A stretch of DNA of 64,000 nt from Cordilura impudica (taxonomy: Eukaryota > Arthropoda > Insecta > Diptera > Scathophagidae): positions 241,607,855-241,671,854 of the forward strand of contig OY821520.1 in NCBI GenBank assembly GCA_963682025.1, given 5' to 3'. Every line of letters starts with the position of its first letter. Position 1 is the stretch's first letter. Of this stretch, positions 12,971 to 23,858 are shown piece by piece. The notes beneath the pieces are model-generated. The model did no database searches. It saw nothing but the letters and a program-made list of their open reading frames with translations, and was not told the DNA's origin. The translations under genes and the position numbers were made by a program.

Positions 12971-13240
12971 AGTCCGGTCAATCTAGACATTTGAAGGTAC
13001 ATAAATTCACAGCAAGCTGAAAGTATGTGTAATTGTTTAAAACATACTCTCAAATAACACCTGAAAGTTCCTCATCATTCCGGTGCCTGGAAAAAAATTT
13101 ATTCGAGGTCAAAGGTCAAAAATCTTGAAAAAAAATTAGTTTTTCGCGATTTTCAGCACAACGGTAAGTTTTATCATAAAATCACCTCAGACACAAATTG
13201 TAGATCATAAAATTCTCTATAAAAAATGTACCTATAATTT
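12971..13240 (+). repeat. Left terminal inverted repeat of the 3-kb element
   Basis: Pairs with 15700-15972; a few indels and substitutions distinguish the arms. Confidence 0.85.
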
Positions 13241-15470
13241 TTCTTGCTCGGTCGTGTCCATCCTAACATTAGCAAGATCTTCTAATTTTTCACAAACTGT
13301 ATTCATAGCATGCATACTATAAACCCATTTACTTATGACACTCTCTTTCGTACTTCTCCCTCGAGCAATACCTCCATCTATCTTCATAGCTTTCATCATA
13401 GACTGCTCGATAACCATGTCCGTTGAAGTTCCACAACTTATTTTGTCTGACAGTAAAAAATCCTTCAGAAAAATTTTCGTAAGCTTCAGGATCTATTATA
13501 TTTTGTAATTGTTGCATATCCTGCAAGTAAGGGTGTGCAGACTTAGCATAAGGAAAATGTCCAAACGACTGAAAATAAGGAAGCATTTCTTTAACTCAGT
13601 TTAAATGAGGTTTCCAATTCCCCATACGCTCAGCTCTTAAAAACTCTTTAGCGATCGAAAACATTTCAAAATATTGAATCAAAATGCAGTTGGTCCTCGC
13701 TCCTCATAATCTTTTAGTTTTTCATTAAATTCATCAAATAAAGCTCCAGATACTTCATCATCATTTTCAATATCATTGTATGAAAGCGTGTTATCTAATA
13801 TATGGTCCATATAAATTATTAGATCTGCCTCCATGATGTCATTAATATCAACTTCTTTTAGTATTATAATTGCTAAAGCAAGCTGAAGTAGAGTATGAGC
13901 TCGAACAGCTCTTGCGTATGCATGACCATTCAGCATTTTTTAAATGTCTTTACAGCACAGATCTCTTCAAGTACTTCTTTCATGCCGCGCATAATATGAC
14001 CAACTGCTCCAAGAAAAGACATTAGAAGATGAAATCCTCCGAGTCTAATGATGATTTTTGATACTTCAGAGCCGTCATGTGCGGCTGATACAATTTCTCG
14101 AGCTTTTGCCTACAAGGGGTGATCGAAAGTCACGAAACGTACAGTATGACCATACCGTTTCGCATTCTCCAATACACAAAGTAAAGTCGTATATACGGTA
14201 TTATAATTACTAGCTGGTTGATGAATAAATGGTAAAAATAAGATTTGAGAGTTAGAATAATTTATATGATTCTCTGTTAAACGTTCAATAAAACCATTCC
14301 AACCGGGTAAAGATGCATTTTTCCATTCCAATAAAACCATACTACATCAGTTTTTTTTTGAGGAAAGACATTTATTTTGCTGTAACCTACTACACCATCG
14401 TTTTGATAGATCTGTATGGGCCCATAAGCTTTTGCCTTGAAATCTTTAGCTGAAAGAGCTTCTTGTATTCGTGGCATCGGTTCTTCCAGTAAAACGGATT
14501 GTTTTGGGGTAACAATTTGAGTAATACCCATTATGTGGAGCATGTTATTACCGTCTAAGGCATTGACATTGATATCAGTATTGTCTGCAACTTATTGAAT
14601 AAGTGTTCCACTTTCTGGCTGTAAAACATGAGGAGGACGATGAAAAACTGCTGCTGCTTCGTATATTATTGTATCATTATAAGATGCACACAAACCAAAG
14701 GACGAAAAAATTTGTATGAGGCGTTTAGAGCCGAATCTTCGATGAAAAAATACTGCGAGGCCTAATTGTAATTTAGACTTAAAAGACCTTGGTCGAACAG
14801 CAGCCATAATACTATGGCAAATATTTTTGCATATTAATTTTAAATGATCTAAATTCGATCCTTTATTCTTTAAAATCACTCGTTCCGTGAAATATGTCAA
14901 CGACTCTGGAATTTCATTGTTTAAATCTTCAAACATGCGACCTGGTGGAGGGTAGTTAGAATTATCACACACTGCGGCTTGAATATCTTCGCGAATGATA
15001 GCCGCTGCTGCTTCTAGAATTCTGAATCGTTCTTCTTTTATATTCATTTTTTTTCGTACCAAGCTTGATTCAAAATATCATGATGATTGTCTTTTAAGCA
15101 TATAAATGTTGATGTTCCCGATTTTTCTGTGATAATAAGTTTATCCCCATACTTAATTTTTAGTCGCATCTTTACCGTCCTATTATCTAAAGTTGTAGTT
15201 TTACAAACATTACTTAGTTTGTATAAAGTGAACTGACAGTCATCGCTGTTTTCAATGTAAGTAAATATTCCATCCATTGCCAGATTCATAGCTTCGTCTT
15301 GCGGACGACCAACTTTACCTCCATGGAAGGTTTCAAGAAAGAAACCTGGCAATCTCGATGATACTTAGCTTCAACAGCAACCAAATCATATTCATATACG
15401 CTTCGAGCAATAACGGCTTTTGCCGGGCATTCTGACACAAAGCAGGTGTGCGACCATAGCATCAACTGAA
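13232..15470 (-). pseudogene. Transposase-like protein of the long-TIR element, fragmented
   Basis: Minus-strand frames join end to end with shifts. About 15470-15044 holds DLVAVEAKYHRDCQVSFL and FHGGKVGRPQDEAMN; 15062-14592 is an alpha-helical stretch ending VFHRPPHVLQPESGTLIQ. This is followed by VADNTDINVNALDGNNMLH (~14590-14530), then VRFVTFDHPL near 14110-14140, NGHAYARAVRAH near 13930 and a C-terminal region to 13232. From memory, similar blocks (ADN-D-N--T-DG, VTFDHPLY, GKA-ARAVRAH) occur in long uncharacterised proteins repeated in many invertebrate genomes. The Asp-containing blocks are suggestive of a DDE/RNase H-type catalytic core, but I cannot assign a superfamily. At least three frame changes and a stop make it non-functional. 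Confidence 0.6.
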
Positions 15471-15699
15471 CAGGGAGACAGATGTTTTCTCAAGGTTACA
15501 CTGGCGTATAAATTAAGGGACTGGATTTCATTCTACCTAATACTCTCTTATACTTATGTATACCGATTGAAAAATATTTTTAGTTACATCACAGCTTCAG
15601 AGATGTATCTACGTGGTGTACTTATGCACATTATAACGATTACAACTCTTACAATTATTTAACTCGTTATATCTCAGAAACGATGATTCTAAGAAAAAA

Positions 15700-15972
15700 A
15701 AAGTATTGGTACATTTTTTATAGAGAATTTTATGGTCTACAATTTGTGTCTGAGATGATTTTATGATAAAACTTATCGTTTTGCTGAAAATCGCGACAAA
15801 CTAATTTTTTTCAAGATTTTTGACCTTTGACCTCGAATAAATTTTTTTCCAAGCACCGGAATGATGAGGAACTTTCAGGTGTTATTTTTAGGTATGTTTT
15901 AAACACGCACTTTCAGCTTGCTGTAAATTTATGTACCTTTACTCTTCTTTTTTGGTCTAATTTGACCGGACT
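15700..15972 (-). repeat. Right terminal inverted repeat of the 3-kb element
   Basis: Reverse complement of the left arm, ending TTTGACCGGACT. Confidence 0.85.
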
Positions 15973-16079
15973 AAAAAAAATATATAAGTTACACAACAAG
16001 TGAATTTTAGAAGAATGCTTTTTTTCTGACTTCAAAATGTTTTGTTTTTTCTATTCTATGTGAGTTGCTGAGTCAAGTC

Positions 16080-16979
16080 AAGTAGAAAAAGACTTTCATT
16101 TAGAGAAAAATTGAAATCGTGAAAGATTATAAAAAAGGTGAATGTGTACGGGCTTTATCCAATAAATATGGAATACTAAAATCCTCTATATGCACAATTA
16201 TAAAATCAAAATGGAAACTTAAAAAAAAAATATGGAAAAAAAATTTTGGGTCGAAAAATAGATGAGCTATGAAAAAGGGTGAGTTTCCAAAAATGGAATC
16301 AAGATTGTTTAAATGATTCCAAATGGAAAAAAAGAAAAAATATTCCAATAACTGGGCCTATTTTAAAAATAAAAGCTATCGAATTATATACACAATTTTA
16401 TGGTGGCCAATTTAACGCAGGCCATGGTTCGTCGTCTCGTTTTAAAACAGATATATAATTCGACTAAAGAAAGAGCCTGGTGAGAAACTCTCCTCTCAAG
16501 CAGAGTTAGTACAACCTTTTATTACTTATTTATTTATTTATTGATCAGCATAATTTGTGCTATATTCAGCGCTGATGAAACAGGGCTCTCATTGAAAATG
16601 TTTCCGGTGAAAGACTGCACTAGGTAGAAAAATTACAAAATTATATAAAAAACTAAACCCCTTATGATAGGGAAATCGAAAAAGCATCGAAATAAAATGA
16701 TTTTTCGACGCATAAAAAGCATAGTTTCTTATTACAATAATTATTTTAAAATCAATTTTGCGAGTAGAATCATTTAAAAAAAAACAATTTACAACAAAAT
16801 TCTGTTCTGATTTTGGAAAACGTGCCTTGCCATCCTCTAGTATAAGAGTTGGTCAAAGAAACGAGTGCTGGCAAGGTATGGGCCCTATATATCCAGAAAA
16901 TGTTACACCATTAATACAACCCATGGACCAAAACGCCATAAGATTTCTAGAGCTGCATTACAAAAATAGTCTCTAGTCC
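16080..16979 (+). pseudogene. Tigger/pogo transposase remnant (HTH-CENPB plus DDE_1)
   Basis: At ~16085-16215 the translation gives REKLKIVKDYKKGECVRAL and then NKYGILKSSICTIIKSKW, a CENP-B/psq-type helix-turn-helix. At ~16565 it gives YSADETGLSLKMFP, the region of the first catalytic Asp of Tigger enzymes. The frame 16758-16976 ends VTPLIQPMDQNAIRFLELHY, equivalent to the conserved block just before the third Asp region. The linking sequence is deleted or frameshifted and no full frame survives. It is the coding remnant of the element whose ends are at 10094 and 17112. Confidence 0.75.
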
Positions 16980-17114
16980 AATATTATGTCCTCAGAACAG
17001 AAGGAATAAAATTGTTATCTCAAGCCAACCACATTTTAATGAAGATGATGATGTTCCATTGTCAACATTGTTACAGTGTCATTATATCGTTCGTTAAACC
17101 GGGAAACCACTTTA

Positions 17115-17450
17115 TTATTAATATTAATATTATTGATTTAAAATTATTAACAAAAAGAAATACAAATAAGATGTCTTTTGATTTGTGCACGAAGCCACCA
17201 CTATTTACTTTTAAATATTTGATGTGACTTTGAATATTCTTAAATTAACAATTCAGAAATATTTGAGTTTAATAGGATTTTTTTAATCTCCTAACATTAA
17301 TAATATAATACTCTACTTTTTATTGGATACTTTTTAAAGTTCGTAGAAGATGGCTCTACCATATGGAGGAGAGATAGTACGTCAAACGATTTGTAATTTA
17401 AAGCAATGTAAAGTGAACAACTTTTATTTTCCTAAAGTAATTAAGGGTTT
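17115..17450. other. AT-rich sequence, nothing recognised
   Basis: No gene or repeat seen beyond the right target dinucleotide of the Tigger-like element. Confidence 0.4.
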
Positions 17451-17714
17451 TCACTCTCGGTAGTAAAGTACCCTTGTAATCCTTGTAAATGTTGTAGATA
17501 TAGTAAAAGTACTACTATTTGCAACACCACAACAACAAAATGTATGAAATTGAAATTTACTACGTTGTTTTAAAGTACAAGGGTAAAAGCTATAGTACAT
17601 CTGCAAGACTAAACATTTACAAGACTGAAACAGCTGACTGTTGAGCTTCCAAAACAATTGTTTATTTTTTAATTTTTTATTTTGAGGTAAATGGATCAAA
17701 ATAATAAAAAAAAT

Positions 17715-18218
17715 GTATCAAAATAATGAAAAGACCCTTCTCCAGATGACCCAAGTTTGTATAGGACAATTGCTAACTGGTACTTAACTGGAAATTGTTC
17801 ACATTAATGGGGTTGGTTAAATTCTGTATCTCCGGAAATCATAGACACCAGTGTATGAAACTCAATTTGACTAACCCTCAGCATTTGCAGAAATCTGTTG
17901 TCATCTAATTGGGTTAAAACATTGAGTGACCACTTCATTGAATTTCGAAACGAATTCCAAGCTCCGCAGCGGTACACTTTAACTAAAATAATGTCATCAA
18001 CTAATTCATCTAAAATGAGGTCAATCGCATCATGTTCACATGTACATATCTGCAAAAGGAGAGTGGTTATTTTTTTGTACTGTTTTTATTATTGCAAGTA
18101 ATAACGTACCTTCAAGATCCAGTATCTCTACAAATTCAATTTCGTCAACTGCATTTTGTACTAAAAAATTTTTAATTTGTTCTTTTTCAGTAATTTTGGA
18201 CATTTTTCTTATCTGCAA
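17715..18218 (-). pseudogene. PIF/Harbinger (HARBI1-like) transposase N-terminal fragment
   Basis: Minus-strand frames give MSKITEKEQIKNFLVQNAVD (from 18203), then after an intron-like gap LDDNRFLQMLRVSQIEFHTL, a stop, and PVKYQLAIVLYKLGSSGEG near 17760. The last two blocks have the pattern of the N-terminal part of HARBI1-like nucleases (R-F---R-----F--L...I-PV--QL---LYRLG-----). The catalytic DDE core that should follow is absent. The exon join as read is out of frame by one base and there is a stop after FNQPH, so the copy is dead. The family level is a moderate call; the element ends were not found. Confidence 0.5.
18050..18109 (-). other. Probable 60-bp spliceosomal intron in the Harbinger fragment
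   Basis: On the minus strand the segment begins GTACGTTATT and ends CTCTCCTTTTGCAG, a good short insect donor and acceptor with a pyrimidine tract. It separates the two coding blocks described above. Confidence 0.5.
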
Positions 18219-18539
18219 ATTCTTTTTGAAATTTTAAGCTTTCAAATTGATAAAAAAAAAACAAAACAAAAAACAGCTGATGCATTAGTTTACAATACAC
18301 ATCACAAAAGACGATCACGCTTTGTAGTATAAAATCGTTGTAAATATAACAGGGTTGTTGTTTACGCGCAGATTAGTGAACCGGCCTATTGTCAGCTTAT
18401 CGAAGCACTTGTTGGCTGTTCTCCATAGCCTTTGGATGTGCTTTGATTTTTTTGCAAAGTAAAATTTTTTAAATTTTTGATTTTTGTTATTTTTTTTCCC
18501 CTTATTTTATTTCATAAATAATTAATATATGTAATTAAT

Positions 18540-18640
18540 TTCATTTATATCAGCACATTATACCCTTATAATTAATTAATCCTGTACTGTAATTATAAGA
18601 ATAATATTCTTGTTGTACAGGAAAGCACAATAAATAAATA
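18540..18640 (+). mobile_element. LINE 3'-end remnant with stem-loop and AATAAATAAA tail
   Basis: The stem-loop (18581-18621) and the following (AATA)n tail are shared with the 3' ends of three LINE copies elsewhere in the window. No coding part remains upstream. Confidence 0.6.
18581..18621 (+). other. LINE 3'-UTR stem-loop, copy 1
   Basis: Outer stem CCTGTAC/GTACAGG and inner stem AAGAATA/ATATTCTT around AATTAT. Copies with compensating changes lie at 23822, 36616 and 60804. Confidence 0.65.
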
Positions 18641-19030
18641 AAGTAATAGAATAAAAAAAAAATATTTATCAATCAAACCATCTGCGTACATTGATTGTTG
18701 TTGTGCCATTTTAATTTCCTGCTTTTATTATTTTCATGTATTTTGACTTTTGTTATGTCACTACAGTCACTGTTTTCGCCGTGATTACACTTTTAAATAC
18801 CTCAGTATTTTCACTTTTGTTATTTTAGTACAAACAATGTTTTAGCCCTGATTACGCTTATTTGTTTTTAACTTATAACGTATAAATATAAAAATTTTTA
18901 GATTTATACGCCATCACTGATACAAGTAAAAAAAATATGTTATATTCGAAGGACCACATGTTACATCTCAAGATAACATAAAATAATTAATGATTATTAA
19001 GAACTATCATTCTAGCGTCCTAATCGTGTT
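18641..19030. other. AT-rich sequence, nothing recognised
   Basis: No gene or repeat seen. A ~19-bp array begins at about 19031. Confidence 0.4.
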
Positions 19031-20690
19031 CATATTTGAACAGTATATTTAAATGAAAGCTACTTTTTAATAAAAAGTATTGTTTAAAGAAAAGGTACCT
19101 TTTTAAAGAAAAGGTGCTTTTTAAATAATGTACTTTTTCAAAAAAATTTATTTATTGAAAAAATGTACTTCTTTCAGAAAATATATATGTTTAGGTAATG
19201 GTATTTAAACAAAAACGTTAAGAATTTACTTTTTAACAAAAACATACCTTTTGGAAGAATAGTGGCATTTTTAAGAAATGGTACTTTTTAAAAAAAAAAA
19301 GTTACATTTTTAATAATAGGTATTTTTTAATAAAAGCTCATTTTTTAAGAGAAGCTAATTTTCTAAGAAAACTACTTTTGTAGGAAAATGTACTTCTTTA
19401 ACAGATAGCTATTTTTTAATGAAGGGTACTTCTTCAATAAAGCGTGCTTTTTTAGTAAAAATTACTTTATTAATAAAAGGTACTTTCTTAATAAAATGTA
19501 CTTTTTGAGGAAAATGTACCTTTAAGAAAACATACATTTTTAGTAGAACACACTTTTTAATAAAAGGTAATTTTTTAAGAAAATCTGGTTTTTGAAGGAA
19601 AGGTACCTCTTTCAGAAAATATATGTTTTGAAGAAACGGTACTTTTAAAAGAAAAATAAATTTTTTAGGAAGAGGTATTTTTGTTAGAAAATTTAGTTTT
19701 TAAGAAAATGTACTTAGTTAAGAAGTGGTACTTCTTAAAAATATACAGTTTTTTGTAGTGCGTACTAATTAAAAAGTCGTTTTAAATAGCAGGTACTTTT
19801 TAAACAAAATGCACTTGTTTTTAGTAGATAATACTTTTTTAATAAAAGATATTTTTATTAAAAAGTACTTTTTAATGGAATGTACTTTTTTCAAAAAAAA
19901 GATAATTTTTTAATAAAAGGTACTTTGTTAATTAAAATTACTTTTCTTTTTATAAAAAAAGCTTCTTTAATAAAAGGTACTTTTTGATACAGGGTACTAT
20001 TATTAAAACGTATTTTTTAATAAAAGGTACTGTATTAATGAAAACTATTTTTTAACAAAAAATGCTTTTCTATTGATAGGTACTAAAAAAAGGTACCTTT
20101 ATATTACAAATTTATTTTTTTGCAGGTGTCTTTTGAAATAAAAAGGTAGCTTTTAAGAAAAGGCATTTTGTAGTAGAGGTACTTTTTGAAGAAAAGTTAC
20201 TTTTAAGAAAAGATTCTTTTTTAAGGAAAAAATGTTTTATAAGTAAAAGTTCTTTTATAAGAATAGTCACTTATTTAAGAAATGCTACTCTCTAAAAATA
20301 ATATAAAATTTATGTTAAATGTACTTTTTTAATAGGATGTACTTTGTTTATAACAGATGTTTTTTTTTACTTTTAATAAAACTTCTTTTTTGGATTGAAG
20401 ACACTTTTTATATTAAGTTGTACTTCTTTAATAAAAGAAACTTATCCAAAAAATGGTACTTGTTTTTAATACAAGATGCTTTTCTTTCTGAATAAAAACA
20501 CTTTTTTTATTAAATATACTTTTTTATTTATAAGATATACATTTGTAATAGAGGAGAGTTTTTTTTAATAATTTTTTAAATAAAAAGGTACTCTGAGAAA
20601 AGTTTCTTTTGAGAAAAGGCTTTTTTTAAGAAAAATACTTTAAGTTAAAGTTACTTATATTGAAAAATATTCTTCAAAAAAGATACCTTT
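19031..20690 (+). repeat. ~19-bp repeat array (plus orientation), second set
   Basis: About 1.65 kb of units reading AATAAAAGGTACTTTTTT with many variants. This is the same orientation as 2641-7050 and opposite to all arrays from 22286 onward. Confidence 0.8.
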
Positions 20691-22285
20691 TACACCATTG
20701 TCCTGCTGGTTCCCTTATCTAAGGTGTGAAGTGATATATTTATATTTAATTTCTGGTATTTGCTGTGAAACACTGCCAAACACTCGATTGAAACATCCTA
20801 ATGACGCTGGATTTATCGTTCGTCCACGTTGTTAGCACATAACTTAATTTAAGGACAATAATAATAATATAATTCAGTTTGAAAAAAATTAATTTTCTGA
20901 TGGCTTCATATGAAATTTAAGAAACTTATTATTTCCGATATTAATGTTTTACAAGTGATTTTTGTGTTAACATTTTAACATTTTCGAAAAATTCGGAATA
21001 TTATTTTGTTTTTCTTAATTTGCTTGCAGTCGCAGGGTTTGTATGAAACAATCATGTTTTTCGTTTAAAAAAAAATTTTTTTTTCTTAATTCTAAACCAA
21101 TAACTTTCTTCATTTCCCATGATATTATCTAAGGCTTTTTTATAGTGAAGCAAATGCCACAACAATGATAATGATGGCTTTCGTTGGGATAGACCACAAT
21201 AAGCTACAAACAAATCAATCATGTGTGACTTCACGTTTCCATCAACACAATCTAAAAGACAGATAGATATTTTTAAAGCAAATCTTAAAGCAAATCTTAG
21301 CTGTGCTGTCGTATGTTGTTTTTTTTTTTTTTTTTTTTTGTTGCCGTATAAGAAATTCCAATGCATATTAACTGTATAGATATAAGAAAAAAATACCAAC
21401 AAAATACTCAGTTTCTGGATAATGTGAATAATTTTTGTTTTTAACCAAAAAAAAAAAAAAAAGAGAAGTTTTACATTTTTTTCTAAACATAATTTAGCTA
21501 AAAGCTATAAAAAAAAAAGACCTATAAGACATGTACCGAAGAAATTGTATTAGTATTAACAAAAAAAAAAACACACTACAATATATTTGTGTCTTAAGTC
21601 TTTTGTTTAGTGTAAAAAAAAAAACACATTAGCTTAAGCCAGAATATTATGGCCATAATACTCGTAAAAGCAATAAGAAAAAAACCACCAACTAAGCCAG
21701 CAATTTTTTTTTTATACTCTGGCTTGAAGAAGAAAGAAAGTTTTTCCTGTTGTTATGGAGTTTTGACAATTTTCCATAGATAGATGGTTTTTTTATTCAA
21801 ACTTTTTTGCTGGATGCTATTTTTACAAAAGCTTTGGTTAGCAGTAAAACTGCTATCTAACGGCATCGATTACACTAAATAACTGTTCTCACTTTCTTGT
21901 ACGTGAAATCTGAATTTTTATTTGAGTTTTTCATTTGTGTTTTTCGGTGTTTTTTTCTTCTTTGTATTCTTTTGATCTCTTTTGGTTTGTTAGCTAGTTT
22001 AGGCCTTATATCCGGTGCGGTAGCTAGCAAATCAAATTTGTTTTCTTGGTTTGTTTGTTTTTTTCTTATAAGACTTTTATCTTGTTAACCATATAAATTC
22101 GGCCGGAGTTATTAGAAATTGGAAAAAAATGTCTTGAAATGATTTTTTTTTAACTTATCGTAAAACTTTCATCAATTTAGCCACCCATATTGTTGATTCT
22201 AAAAACTGATTATCTACGAATTGCATTACATGCATTGGAAGATGATTTTATAGTTTTGTGTATTTCAGTTGGAATCATAAAAAAA
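20691..22285. other. Spacer between the second pair of opposed arrays
   Basis: Homopolymer-rich, without a recognisable gene. Frames at 21052-21402 (minus) and 21897-22088 (plus) lack family features and contain long T/A runs. Arrays of opposite orientation flank it, so it is the candidate loop of the second foldback-like structure. Confidence 0.5.
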
Positions 22286-22617
22286 TAAATTAAATAAAGT
22301 ACCTTTTAGAAAAAAATGTATTTTCTTAAGGAACTAACCTTGTCTTAAAAATGTATCTTTTCTTAAAATTAAGATTTTCGTAAAAAGAATCCTTTCTCAA
22401 AATAGTACATTTTCTTAACAAAGCACCTTTCCAAAAAAGAACATTTTTTATCTTAACAAATTGCCCATTTTAAAAGTACCTTTAATGAAAGAAGTACCTT
22501 TTCCGGAAAAAGTACATTTTCTGAAAAAAGTACCTGTTTTGAAAAAAGTACCTTTTTTGAAAAAAGTGGCTTTTTGCTCTCTTAAAAAGCACATTTTCTT
22601 AATAAATGCCTTTTTTA
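22286..22617 (-). repeat. ~19-bp repeat array (minus orientation)
   Basis: Units of the form CTTAAAAAAGTACCTTTT, including a regular run of GAAAAAAGTACCTTTTTT at about 22500-22560. It is interrupted by B2 and continues beyond it at 26601 in the same orientation. Confidence 0.8.
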
Positions 22618-23038
22618 AACAAGTAAGAGTGTTAAATTCGGCTGTGCCGAATCTTTGATACCCTCCACCTCGGTTTGAGTACTGATGATAAATGTAAACA
22701 AAATATTGGAAAAATATGCATGCATTTCCTATATGCATGCGTTTCCGGTTATATGACATAACTTCTCGTTTAATTTGTTTTTACTAATTAAATAGCTCGC
22801 CCTAACCTCCATTGCAAAGGTAATGGTTGTGTAGGGTGGCTATATGCATTAAATCGTGCTTTTTTGGCTTTTAACTGGCCAAATATTTCTTCATTACGGC
22901 CAATATAATATTTGAATGGGTTCTTCAAATGAACTTTACTTAAATCCAAAAAAATCAAAATGTTTAGTTATAACTTAAAGAAATCAAACCATCCCTATAG
23001 ATATTCCAGTATCATTAGGTAATCAGAATATTGAAATT

Positions 23039-23647
23039 GTGGAATCTGCTAGGAATCTGGGAATCATTTTTAATAAATCGCTCACGTGGAACAATCAGAT
23101 TAATTCTGCATCTGGAAAAATATTTGTAATGCTAAGAACGTTGTACGCTATACAACATCTTACACCATTAAACATTCGTGTGCTTCTCGCGAAAACTTTC
23201 ATTATTCCGAAGTTACTATATGGTTGTGAGATATTTGCTTTTTGTGATTCAGAAAGTAAAATGAGATTATTAGTAGCTTACAATGCGATCCTACGTTATG
23301 TGTATGGTATAAAGAGATATGATGGAACTTCTCTATATTCTAAGTCTCTGTACGGAGTTGACCTCGTGGCCTTAATAAAAATAAGATCATTAATTCTACT
23401 TCACAAAGTAATATACACCAAAGAACCATCTTATTTATTTGAATGCCTTCAATTTGCACGATCCAATAGAGGAAATAATCTTATACAATTACGATATCGA
23501 ACATTAATCTCTAGTTGGCAATTTTTTATAAATACCATATGTCTGTGGAACTCGTTACCCAACAATTTACAAATAACAGACAACGCTTTACAATTTAAAA
23601 ATGAATTTTTTAAAAGTTATTTGGTCTCTAATTTTCAACTTTCTTAA
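23039..23647 (+). CDS. LINE ORF2 C-terminal region (partial)
   Basis: 202 residues open, starting NLGIIFNKSLTWNNQI, the post-palm 'thumb' region following the reverse transcriptase of I/Jockey-group LINEs. It continues with LLYGCEIFAF and ends with TICLWNSLPNNLQ, which matches the NSLP block typical of the C-terminus of such ORF2 proteins. The RT catalytic motifs and endonuclease are absent because the copy is truncated; upstream codons (~22940-23038) show related sequence but contain a stop. The equivalent region is decayed in the LINE at 35140-35700. Confidence 0.8.
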   Translation: MESARNLGIIFNKSLTWNNQINSASGKIFVMLRTLYAIQHLTPLNIRVLLAKTFIIPKLLYGCEIFAFCDSESKMRLLVAYNAILRYVYGIKRYDGTSLYSKSLYGVDLVALIKIRSLILLHKVIYTKEPSYLFECLQFARSNRGNNLIQLRYRTLISSWQFFINTICLWNSLPNNLQITDNALQFKNEFFKSYLVSNFQLS

Positions 23648-23821
23648 TTATTGTTTCATTTGTGATTATATTATATATTCTATAGTCTCCCATTACGTAT
23701 TAATTTTTTACTTATATTTTTATACTTTTGTAATTTAAAATTATTTTTTTTTTTATATTTTTCTTGTTTCTTAAAAGTATTGTAACTACTATCACAAATT
23801 GATTGTATCATTATAAGATCA

Positions 23822-23858
23822 CATACTGTAATTAAAAAGATTTATATCTTGTTGTATG
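23822..23858 (+). other. LINE 3'-UTR stem-loop, copy 2
   Basis: Outer stem CATAC/GTATG and inner stem AAGAT/ATCTT, the same geometry as the 18581 copy with paired changes. The (AATA)n tail starts 15 bases later. Confidence 0.65.

Larger units (their letters stand above)
12971..15972 (-). mobile_element. 3-kb DNA transposon with ~270-bp terminal inverted repeats, superfamily not placed
   Basis: Both ends start AGTCCGGTCAA and read inward with high similarity for about 270 bp (left 12971-13240, right 15700-15972), through shared blocks such as CAGCAAGCTGAAAGT and TCGAGGTCAAAGGTCAAAAA. The interior codes on the minus strand for a large, decayed protein. It sits inside the Tigger-like element. 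The flanks are A-rich, so I cannot read a target duplication. Long terminal repeats plus a single large protein point to a cut-and-paste element. Confidence 0.75.
10094..17112 (+). mobile_element. Tigger/pogo-like DNA transposon, split by two younger elements
   Basis: The left terminus CAGCGGTTTCCCGGTTTAAC (resuming CGAATTC after the piggyBac insertion) is matched by the right terminus GTTCGTTAAACCGGGAAACC near 17090-17112. Both ends are flanked by TA (10092-10093 and 17113-17114), the duplication expected of Tc1/mariner/pogo elements. The element's own DNA is about 10094-10112, 12667-12970 and 15973-17112; the rest is a piggyBac element and a long-terminal-repeat element. A degenerate transposase is recognisable in the last segment. 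The last terminal base differs between the ends (C versus A on the inward strand). Confidence 0.75.

Noticed and set aside
21317..21342. Long T-run as a poly(A) tail of a minus-strand retroelement
   Set aside because: No LINE or retrogene coding sequence adjoins it and no duplication was found.
21052..21402. 116-residue minus-strand frame in the array spacer
   Set aside because: It spans long homopolymer runs, has no family motif and no nearby supporting features.
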